A DNA stretch of 5,442 nucleotides, taken from the NCBI GenBank assembly GCA_021199975.1, contig JAJQHF010000230.1, positions 1 to 5,442 on the forward strand, written 5' to 3'. The notes under the pieces are model-generated. The model worked only from the letters and a program-made list of their open reading frames with translations, had not been told where the DNA came from and made no database searches. Each line of letters begins with the position of its first letter. Position 1 is the first letter of the stretch. Source of the stretch: Candidatus Gastranaerophilales bacterium. GTDB lineage: Bacteria; Cyanobacteriota; Vampirovibrionia; Gastranaerophilales; Gastranaerophilaceae. Positions 1 to 5,377 of the stretch are shown one piece after another. The position numbers were made by a program, and so were the translations under genes.

Positions 1-1
1 G

Positions 2-106
2 TATATATCAGTTGAAAAATCTTTACAGCTTAGAATTATTGTTTCAAAAAAAGGAATGAAAAAAAATACAGTAAGCATTATAACTGCAGGAAATAAAAAT
101 AAATAA
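2..106 (+). CDS. possible 3' end of an upstream gene (partial)
   Basis: An open frame enters from the left edge and ends at TAA 104-106, giving 34 residues ending ...SIITAGNKNK. It alternates hydrophobic and basic residues, as the last strands of a soluble domain might. No family is recognisable. Another frame is also open for the first ~55 bases, so this assignment rests only on being the longest open frame to the edge and on its sensible position upstream of the promoter at 154-182. There is no convincing terminator behind it. It may be non-coding. Confidence 0.3.
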   Translation, partial: YISVEKSLQLRIIVSKKGMKKNTVSIITAGNKNK

Positions 107-153
107 GGAACATATTTTTTATAGTATGTGTTCAATCCCTCACCTTTAAATTA

Positions 154-182
154 TTTACATTATAAACTTTTATGGCAATATT
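154..182 (+). promoter_or_regulatory. candidate sigma70-type promoter for the 234-residue protein gene
   Basis: TTTACA at 154-159 (-35-like) and AATATT at 177-182 (-10-like, 4 of 6 matches) are separated by exactly 17 bases. Transcription would start near 189, leaving a leader of about 33 bases that carries the AGGGGG ribosome site at 211-216. A 12-base perfect inverted repeat, TTTGC-AC-GCAAA (181-192), overlaps the -10 and the predicted start point, where a repressor could act. The background is very AT-rich, so chance matches are likely. Confidence 0.4.
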
Positions 183-221
183 TGCACGCAAAATGTTTTT
201 ATTAATATATAGGGGGATATT

Positions 222-926
222 ATGCATATTTTGGAAAAATTAAAATCTTTAATTCATAAAAAAGAAATGAATAATAAATCTATTTATTTCAAGAATTCGA
301 CCACGAAACATTCAATGACACCATTTGCCACATTGAAAATTTCAGGAGAAACTGAAAAAAAGAAAAAAGAAATTAATGAAAATCTGAAGGTTTTATTAAA
401 AAAATATATTAATTCCCCTGAAAAATTAGTTCAATATATTAAGCTAAAAGGGCTTTCGGTATATAAATTCAGAAATGCAGACAAATTACTTTCTTTTATC
501 GGAGAAAATGAAGGTTTTTTGACTCCTTCAAAGGGATTTAATGCGTTTGTATTAAACCTTGTAATCGGTGTAATTTTTGAAAAAACAATAAAAATAAGTT
601 TTGAAACACGAGAAATGTTTATTTTTAATTCGGGTGACACCGAAATATACACCATAGCCCGTGCTTTGCACAAATATTACGGATTTAAAAAACAATTACC
701 CGGATTTGATTACAAATCTCAAAAAATCTTCAAAAAAGCATGTAAAGAAAGTAAAAGATTATCTTCTCCTTTTTCTAAATGCTCAATTGAAGATATGTAT
801 TCCTGTAAAGAAGCAATAGCAAGAGATATTGAAGCAATAAACTTTACGATAGAACTTTCCGTTGAATATGAACGGGCAAAAAAGGTTCTCAATACAATGA
901 GAAATGAAAAATCCGTAAATATTTAA
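222..926 (+). CDS. hypothetical basic protein, 234 aa, unknown function
   Basis: I do not recognise this protein. The ATG at 222 is chosen because a strong AGGGGG site (211-216) sits five bases upstream. The product is Lys-rich, with a basic N-terminus (about residues 1-30) and a charged segment with consecutive lysines at 46-49 that looks helical. A likely globular core spans about 60-160, with one hydrophobic stretch (about 106-118, FNAFVLNLVIGVI) that is interrupted and too polar at its flanks to call a membrane segment. A helical C-terminal region (about 165-230) contains three cysteines (C174, C187, C195), not in a zinc-finger spacing. There is no signal peptide, so it is probably cytoplasmic. 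It has its own promoter and ends four bases from the end of the convergent flavodiiron gene, so it does not belong to that operon. The codon pattern matches the neighbours and supports a real gene; function is open. Confidence 0.8.
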   Translation: MHILEKLKSLIHKKEMNNKSIYFKNSTTKHSMTPFATLKISGETEKKKKEINENLKVLLKKYINSPEKLVQYIKLKGLSVYKFRNADKLLSFIGENEGFLTPSKGFNAFVLNLVIGVIFEKTIKISFETREMFIFNSGDTEIYTIARALHKYYGFKKQLPGFDYKSQKIFKKACKESKRLSSPFSKCSIEDMYSCKEAIARDIEAINFTIELSVEYERAKKVLNTMRNEKSVNI

Positions 927-930
927 TCAA

Positions 931-2115
931 TTATATAAGTTCTAATTCTTTATGCTTTTTATATATTTCTTCCGCCATTTTATCAATTTTAAGATAATCT
1001 TCAGGTTTAGCTTTGCCTTTAACTAAAATCGGGTCTATAATATCAAGCTTTAAAGGAGCGAGCATCTCTGTCATTTTGCCGAACAGATTTCCGCCCCAGC
1101 CGTAAGAACCGATAAAAGAAGCAATTTTAACTTTCGGTCTTAATATACTTGCCAAATAAATTGTGTTAAAAGCGGCGGGATGAGGGCCTGCTAAAACCAT
1201 TGATGTTCCTAAAATAATTGTAGTTCCGTCAACCAAAGCAACAGCTAAATCACCGAGGTTTCCGTCTACCATATCGTATTTAACGGATGAAATTCCTTTT
1301 TCTTTTAGTTTTTCTGCTAAATAATCAATCATTTCTTCCGTAGAAGAATACATTGATACATAAGGAAGTAAAACTAAATTTTTACCTTTTTCTCCTGCCC
1401 AATCGGCATATAAATCAAGAATATAATCAGGATTTTTATAAACCGGACCATGACTCGGCAAAATCATTTCAGGTTTTAAATTTTTTAGTTGTTCCGTATA
1501 TTTTCTGCAAACAGAGCTAAAAGGCATCATGATTTCCGCAAAATATTTTTTTGCGCTTCTTTCAAGTTCTTTTGAAGGAACTGCAAAAACATCATCAAAA
1601 ATAAAATGAGCGCCAAGAAAATCACAGGTAAAAATTATATTATCTTCTTTTATATATGTAAACATTGTGTCCGGCCAATGAACACCGGGAGCAATTTTAA
1701 ATTGAAGTGTTTTATCTCCGAGTGATAATTCCTCATCATTCTTAATAATTTTAATTTTATCTTGCGGAACTAACAGCATTTCTTTTATGTTGCCTGCGCA
1801 AACAGCATTTGTAACTACAATTGCTTCAGGAAATTTTTTAAGCATTGCGGGTATACTGCCTGAATGGTCCTGTTCTCCGTGGTTTGCAATGATATAATCT
1901 ACTTTTTCTATTCCGTTTTCATCAAAAGATTTTATATATTCTTCCGTAAATTTAGGATACATTGTATCTATAACAGCTGTTTTTTCACTGCCTTTTACAA
2001 CGTAGGAATTATAACTTGTGCCGTGGTCAAGAGGAATTAATTCATCAAAAATCAATCTATCTTTATCATTCATTCCGGCATACAAAATATTGTCCTTAAT
2101 TTTTTTAAAAATCAT
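931..2115 (-). CDS. fprA: FprA-family flavodiiron protein (O2/NO reductase)
   Basis: A cytoplasmic class A flavodiiron protein: an N-terminal metallo-beta-lactamase-fold diiron domain (about residues 1-248) fused to a flavodoxin-like FMN domain (about 250-394). At 394 residues it has the usual family length. All expected iron ligands are visible: H79, E81, D83 and H84 in HGEQDH, H146 in GVHWPD, D165 in FTCDF, and H222 in PSHGP. The family GTSYNSY motif lies at 32-38. The FMN domain shows the phosphate loop SMYSSTEEM (254-262) and SYGWGG (337-342). Its middle loop is GTSMVLAGPHP (303-313) rather than the commoner SPTxNN type. Members reduce O2 to water and/or NO to N2O with electrons from rubredoxin, and a rubredoxin gene lies 42 bp upstream on the same strand. 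Which substrate is preferred cannot be read from the sequence. The start has only a poor ribosome site (AAGG two bases from ATG), suggesting coupling to the rubredoxin message. Confidence 0.95.
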   Translation of the reverse strand: MIFKKIKDNILYAGMNDKDRLIFDELIPLDHGTSYNSYVVKGSEKTAVIDTMYPKFTEEYIKSFDENGIEKVDYIIANHGEQDHSGSIPAMLKKFPEAIVVTNAVCAGNIKEMLLVPQDKIKIIKNDEELSLGDKTLQFKIAPGVHWPDTMFTYIKEDNIIFTCDFLGAHFIFDDVFAVPSKELERSAKKYFAEIMMPFSSVCRKYTEQLKNLKPEMILPSHGPVYKNPDYILDLYADWAGEKGKNLVLLPYVSMYSSTEEMIDYLAEKLKEKGISSVKYDMVDGNLGDLAVALVDGTTIILGTSMVLAGPHPAAFNTIYLASILRPKVKIASFIGSYGWGGNLFGKMTEMLAPLKLDIIDPILVKGKAKPEDYLKIDKMAEEIYKKHKELELI

Positions 2116-2157
2116 GACCTTAACTTTCTTTTATTCTTTTTATTATTTATTAAATTA

Positions 2158-2298
2158 TTATTGTTCTTTTTCAAATAAATCTTTACCGACACCGCATAAA
2201 GGGCATACATAATCCTCGGGTAAATCTTCAAAAGCAACATTTCCGTTTTCAGCAGGGTCATATACATAGTGGCATACAGTGCAAATATACTTTTCCAT
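2158..2298 (-). CDS. compact rubredoxin, 46 aa
   Basis: A 46-residue electron carrier binding one iron with four cysteines: C6-T-V-C9 and C32-P-L-C35-G. The core matches the family well (YVYDPAE, FEDLPEDYVCP, GVGKDLFE). It is about seven residues shorter than the common 52-54-residue rubredoxins because the loop between YDPAE and the FEDLP segment is contracted, as in the 45-residue Desulfovibrio desulfuricans protein. One oddity is that the residue after the second cysteine, nearly always Gly (CxxCGY), is His10 here; the matching Gly36 of the second knuckle is kept. The start is clear: GGAG (2307-2310 on the complement) eight bases before ATG. It lies 65 bp downstream of perR and 42 bp upstream of fprA, so it is the likely direct electron donor to the flavodiiron protein. 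It is cytoplasmic. Confidence 0.95.
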   Translation of the reverse strand: MEKYICTVCHYVYDPAENGNVAFEDLPEDYVCPLCGVGKDLFEKEQ

Positions 2299-2363
2299 TT
2301 TAATATCTCCTTTTCTTTTTATAAGTTTAATTTTTTATTTTTATAAATATAAGCGACAACAAA

Positions 2364-2750
2364 CTAATTTTCTGATTGACACTCTTTGCATATACCATGA
2401 AATACTATATCATAATTTGTTATTATAAAAGAAGTCAATTGCTGTGTATTTTCAATTACAAAAGGTGCAACACCCGCTTCTATATCATAAACCGTTTTAC
2501 ATTTTTTACAAATAAAATGATAATGATTGCATGTATTATGGTCAAAATGCTCGGCATCTTCAAGCCCGCTTATTTTTTTTATAGTACCTGCTTCCGCCAT
2601 TTTTTTTAAATTTCTGTAAACGGTAGCTATTCCGATATTAGAATCGGGATGTTCTTCTTTTATAATTGCATGCAGTTTTTCCGCAGTCGGATGAACCGCA
2701 TTTCTTTTCAGTGTGTCTAAAATTATTTCTCTTTGTCTTGAATAATTCAT
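2364..2750 (-). CDS. perR: PerR-type peroxide-sensing Fur-family repressor
   Basis: A 128-residue Fur-superfamily regulator. The N-terminal winged helix (about 1-65) contains RQREIIL and the recognition-helix motif IATVYRNL (41-48). The C-terminal dimerisation and metal domain follows. By alignment from memory to Bacillus subtilis PerR (H37, D85, H91, H93, D104), all five regulatory-metal ligands are present: H20 (HPTAE), D70 (HFDH), H76 and H78 (NHYH) and D89 (VYDI). Asp at the last position is typical of peroxide-responsive PerR; Fur and Zur usually have Glu. The structural Zn(Cys)4 site is complete: C81/C84 and C121/C124. An additional C74 lies next to the metal ligands. The N-terminus is shorter than in B. 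subtilis PerR, starting right at the first DNA-binding helix; no in-frame upstream start is seen. Peroxide oxidation of the Fe-loaded protein would release DNA and induce the rubredoxin/fprA genes downstream, and probably perR itself. Confidence 0.92.
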   Translation of the reverse strand: MNYSRQREIILDTLKRNAVHPTAEKLHAIIKEEHPDSNIGIATVYRNLKKMAEAGTIKKISGLEDAEHFDHNTCNHYHFICKKCKTVYDIEAGVAPFVIENTQQLTSFIITNYDIVFHGICKECQSEN

Positions 2751-2754
2751 AAAT

Positions 2755-2769
2755 TGATATCCATTATCA
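2755..2769 (-). promoter_or_regulatory. candidate PerR/Fur operator in the perR 5' leader
   Basis: A perfect inverted repeat, TGATA-N5-TATCA, lies 5 to 19 bases upstream of the perR ATG. Read as a 7-1-7 element (TGATATC-C-ATTATCA) it has the geometry of a PerR box, TTATAATnATTATAA, and matches 10 of its 14 defined positions, with six of seven in one half. It covers the only ribosome-site-like GGA upstream of perR, so bound repressor would block both transcription and access to that site. This fits PerR autorepression, which is common. In such AT-rich DNA the match is suggestive, not decisive. Confidence 0.45.
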
Positions 2770-2815
2770 TTTTCTTTTTACATTATGTACTAAATTAAAA
2801 ATTTATTCATCAATT

Positions 2816-2843
2816 AATTTATATATGTTAACAAAAATGACAA
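2816..2843 (-). promoter_or_regulatory. candidate perR promoter
   Basis: On the complement, TTGTCA (2838-2843, five of six -35 matches) is followed after 16 bases by TAAATT (2816-2821, four of six -10 matches); an overlapping TATAAA (2818-2823) is a better hexamer at only 14 bases. A start near 2810 would give a leader of about 60 bases ending in the inverted repeat at 2755-2769. The operator would then lie downstream of the promoter, acting as a roadblock rather than by occluding RNA polymerase. The assignment is weak because the whole region is AT-rich. Confidence 0.3.
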
Positions 2844-2853
2844 AAAATTAATA

Positions 2854-2870
2854 ATTGTAAATTATTGTAA
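2854..2870 (+). repeat. two-copy phased direct repeat ATTGTAA
   Basis: ATTGTAA occurs at 2854-2860 and again at 2864-2870, exactly 10 bases apart, one turn of the helix. OmpR/PhoB-type response regulators bind tandem repeats with this spacing. It lies about 33 bases upstream of the candidate -10 for the rightward gene, roughly where an activator would sit and where the -35 is poor. No regulator is encoded nearby, so the role is a guess. Confidence 0.35.
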
Positions 2871-2944
2871 AAAATAAACGATTAAGTCTAAAGTTACGTT
2901 TCTAAAATACCGAAAAACAATATTAAAGGGAAAAGGAAAATAAG

Positions 2945-5230
2945 ATGAATTTTGAATCAATTAAAGCAGGTTTTTTAAGTTATTTACAAGAAAAACAAGG
3001 GGTAACTGATGAGAATTCCTCTATAAGTTATGATAATTCTGCAATAAGTATTTTTATGTACAGCAGTGAGTTTAAAGACTATCTCTCTGAAGAATATAAT
3101 GCAGATGTGTCAATATTTTCCAAAAGTATTAATGAAATAATGTCAATGGACATAGTAAACGGTCAATTAGTCGATGCTGAAAGTTCCGGTGTTGGTAATG
3201 AGTATGTCGAAATAATGATAGAAGCAATAAATGAAGTACTTTCGGATGAAAGTGTAATAAATGCACTAGATTCAGACGGAAGCGGAGATTTAAGCGAAGA
3301 AGAAATAAATGCTTTTTATAACAGCGGAGAATCATCACTTGATGATTTAGCTCATGATCTGCAAAGTATAGAAAGCGGAGAATATACAGCAGCTGATATA
3401 GGAACGAATGTTACGGAAGAAACAACCGAAAATCCTGTAACTGATACTTCTTCTGAAACAGAAGAAGCTACAGCTGCTGATACAACAGCGGATATTTCAG
3501 AAGAGTCAGAAACAGAAGAAAACAGTGAAGCATCTGTGGAAGAAAGTGAAACTGCTGCAACAGAAAGCGAAACTACGGAAGAAAAAAGTGAAGCTGTTGA
3601 AGAAACTGCAAGTAATTCAGCTGCAACAGTTGACGATGATACAGAAAGTTCAACAAGCAGTACCGGCAGTTCTGGCAGTTCTAATAATACCGGCAGTACA
3701 AGCGGCACAGGAAGCTCCGGAAGCACAGGCGGCTCCGGAAACACAGGCAGCAGCGGAAGTACAGCCAGTACATCAAATACCTCAAGCACAACAAGCTCTG
3801 AATCAACAGCCGTAACGTTAGAAGACTTAGAAGAACAAAAAAGCCAGCTTGAAACGGATATAAGTTCTCTGCGAGATGAAAAAGATGCCATATATTCAGG
3901 CGAAGGCATAGAAGAAGAGCAGAAGGCTTATGATGATGCAAAAGAAGCTTATGATGAAGCCGTAAAAAATGATGAAAATATACCCGATGGTTTAAAACAA
4001 CAAAGAGAAGAAAATTTGGAGGCAATAGAAACATCCAAAAGTAATATTGATGAATTAAAGATAAACATAAATGATACAGAAGGAGAAATTTCAACAACAG
4101 AATCCGAAATAAATTCGGACAAATCAAATATAACAGCATTGGAGAATTCACTTTCAACATTGGAATCACAAAAAAGTTCAATAGAATCTGAAGGAGAAGA
4201 CGGCGATTCTGAAAAACTTGCGGAAATTAAAGCTAAAATTGCAGAAGTTGAACAAGAAAAAATTGATGCAGAAGAAAAGCTTTCACAAGATGAAGCTGCA
4301 TTAGATGATTTGAATAATACTTTAGACGGATATAATGACTCTTTAACAGACGAAGAAGATAACCTGGAACAATTAGAAAAAGAAAGAGAAGAAATAGAAA
4401 ATAGTATAACCAGCGGAACCTGGGAAGATTCGAGCGGTAATACCGTAAGTTTTGAATGTTCGGATGAAGTAAAGGAAACATTAGCAGCATTTAATGAGGC
4501 AAAAACAGCATTAGAAACCGCAAAATCAGAACAAGAAAGTGCTATATCAGAGATAGAATCAGAAATAAGTTCAAAACAAACTGAATTAGATGATGTAAAT
4601 TCGCAGATTGATGAAATGAAAGCAGAGGAAACCGAAAAAGAGAATGCCGTTTCTGTTTCTTCAATAGATATGGATGTTGATATAGAAGAAAACTTAACTG
4701 ATTCTCAAAAAGCAGAGTTAGAAAAAATAAAAGAAATTTATGAAGAAAATCAAGAAACTTATGAAGATATTGCAGCCCAAGTACTGGCTGACACAGGCGT
4801 ATCAATTCCAGCTGAGGCAATTTGCGCTATCCATTACAGAGAATCCAGCTGTAATTTCAATACATACCTGCATAACGGACAAACTTTAGGCCAGACAACA
4901 ACCATAGTTCCTAAAGGTATTTATTTCGAAGACTTTACAGAAGCCGCTGTTGATGCGTTAGAAAGAAACATTGATAATTATACATCAGCCTGTGCAACAT
5001 ATGGAGTTGAAGATACTGATTGTTCGGCGATGTCAGGTGTATTAATGTTCTGTGAAAGCTATAATGGAACCGGATACAGAAAACATGGATGTGCATCCGC
5101 ATATGTATACTCCGGAACGACTACTTATACAGGCGGTATGTATGTAAGTGACGGTAATTTCTCATCTTCGACATACGATTCAAGATGCGGTACTGCTATA
5201 ATTATTAAAACCTTAATGGAAATGTCATAG
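2945..5230 (+). CDS. acidic EF-hand / coiled-coil protein with C-terminal lysozyme-family domain, 761 aa
   Basis: The start at 2945 follows AAGGA (2933-2937). Regions in order: a 1-105 N-terminal domain I do not recognise, without signal peptide or membrane segment; one canonical EF-hand loop at 109-120 (D109, D111, S113, D115, E120), a probable calcium site; a 150-290 disordered linker, first Glu/Thr/Ser-rich, then Ser/Gly/Thr-rich; a 291-605 Glu/Lys/Ser coiled coil, broken by a turn-rich segment at about 488-507; and a 605-760 domain resembling the phage/bacterial lysozyme family (COG5526 type). The last is supported by IHYRESSCNFNTYLHNG (629-645, with E633 the likely catalytic acid), the TTTIVPKGI segment, ESYNGTGYRKHG (704-715) and TYTGGMYVSDG (727-737). 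It should cleave peptidoglycan glycan strands. Seven of its eight cysteines lie in this domain and none before 505, suggesting disulfides and an extracytoplasmic location, so the export route is unexplained. It appears to be monocistronic. The enzymatic call is firm by motif; the biological role is open (wall remodelling, predation or phage-type lysis). Confidence 0.9.
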   Translation: MNFESIKAGFLSYLQEKQGVTDENSSISYDNSAISIFMYSSEFKDYLSEEYNADVSIFSKSINEIMSMDIVNGQLVDAESSGVGNEYVEIMIEAINEVLSDESVINALDSDGSGDLSEEEINAFYNSGESSLDDLAHDLQSIESGEYTAADIGTNVTEETTENPVTDTSSETEEATAADTTADISEESETEENSEASVEESETAATESETTEEKSEAVEETASNSAATVDDDTESSTSSTGSSGSSNNTGSTSGTGSSGSTGGSGNTGSSGSTASTSNTSSTTSSESTAVTLEDLEEQKSQLETDISSLRDEKDAIYSGEGIEEEQKAYDDAKEAYDEAVKNDENIPDGLKQQREENLEAIETSKSNIDELKININDTEGEISTTESEINSDKSNITALENSLSTLESQKSSIESEGEDGDSEKLAEIKAKIAEVEQEKIDAEEKLSQDEAALDDLNNTLDGYNDSLTDEEDNLEQLEKEREEIENSITSGTWEDSSGNTVSFECSDEVKETLAAFNEAKTALETAKSEQESAISEIESEISSKQTELDDVNSQIDEMKAEETEKENAVSVSSIDMDVDIEENLTDSQKAELEKIKEIYEENQETYEDIAAQVLADTGVSIPAEAICAIHYRESSCNFNTYLHNGQTLGQTTTIVPKGIYFEDFTEAAVDALERNIDNYTSACATYGVEDTDCSAMSGVLMFCESYNGTGYRKHGCASAYVYSGTTTYTGGMYVSDGNFSSSTYDSRCGTAIIIKTLMEMS
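3644..3805 (+). repeat. low-complexity Ser/Gly/Thr linker coding repeat
   Basis: Within the lysozyme-fusion gene, residues 234-287 are almost only Ser, Gly, Thr and Asn. The DNA is a run of short imperfect repeats (for example GGCAGTTCT twice in tandem at 3665-3682, then many ACAGG, GGAAGC and GGCAGT variants). It is visibly richer in G and C than the rest of the window, through AGC, GGC and TCC codons. Such a tract encodes a flexible spacer and may vary in length between strains by slippage. The codons are varied rather than identical, so expansion is not very recent. Confidence 0.7.
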
Positions 5231-5236
5231 TAAATT

Positions 5237-5290
5237 ACCATGTGTCACAATTTTAATTTTTAAAAACATTTGTAAATCGTGATACATGGT
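5237..5290 (+). terminator. long hairpin downstream of the lysozyme-fusion gene
   Basis: Seven bases after the TAG stop, ACCATGTGTCAC (5237-5248) pairs with GTGATACATGGT (5279-5290): twelve pairs with a single G-U. After one mismatch the helix continues for four A-T pairs, leaving a loop of about 20 bases. The downstream strand is T-rich but interrupted (TATATTTCTATATCTTTTT), not a clean U-tract. It could be an intrinsic terminator, a 3'-end stabilising structure, or an operator for the following gene. Its position favours a 3'-end function. Confidence 0.5.
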
Positions 5291-5377
5291 TATATTTCTA
5301 TATCTTTTTAATATATACAACCAACTGTTATCTTTTTTATTTCTCTTTCATAAACTGGCAAAAAAGGTATGAGGTTT

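Larger units (their letters stand above)
2751..2944. promoter_or_regulatory. divergent intergenic region between perR and the lysozyme-fusion gene
   Basis: These 194 bases hold both divergent promoters and no open frame of interest. From left to right: the PerR-box-like repeat (2755-2769), the candidate perR promoter (2816-2843), a phased direct repeat (2854-2870), a rightward -10-like TAAAAT (2903-2908) with only a poor -35 (ATTAAG, 2881-2886, 17-base class not met), and the ribosome site AAGGA (2933-2937) seven bases before the ATG at 2945. No terminator hairpin is seen, as expected between divergent genes. Confidence 0.55.

Noticed and set aside
108..133. Hairpin GAACATA / TATGTGTTC as a terminator for the left partial gene
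   Set aside because: The arms pair only with a two-base bulge, the stem is AT-rich and no T-tract follows. It could be chance in AT-rich DNA.
2018..2212. Plus-strand open frame across the fprA start and rubredoxin end
   Set aside because: It overlaps two well-supported minus-strand genes, has no ribosome site and has no recognisable product.
2341..2352. Palindrome TTATA-AA-TATAA between perR and the rubredoxin gene as a second PerR box
   Set aside because: The half-sites resemble the PerR consensus ends, but the spacing is three bases too short for the 7-1-7 geometry. Such words are frequent in AT-rich DNA.
3644..3805. CRISPR array or tandem satellite in the repetitive GC-richer tract
   Set aside because: The repeats are short, imperfect, keep the reading frame and encode a Ser/Gly/Thr linker. 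There are no regular spacers.
3352..3909. Long open frame on the minus strand opposite the linker and early coiled coil (185 codons, Val/Leu/Ser/Pro repeats)
   Set aside because: It mirrors the Glu/Thr/Ser-rich coding strand: biased codons there avoid stops in the complement. It has no domain, no ribosome site and low-complexity content.
3681..4181. Minus-strand open frame rich in Leu and Phe opposite the coiled coil
   Set aside because: The hydrophobic, membrane-like composition is the expected complement of Lys/Glu codons (AAA, GAA). It is not a gene.
2945..5230. The lysozyme-fusion gene as part of a prophage
   Set aside because: The lysozyme family is common in phages, but no holin, tail, capsid or integrase gene is in the window and the flanks are ordinary cellular genes. 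A remote phage origin of the domain remains possible.
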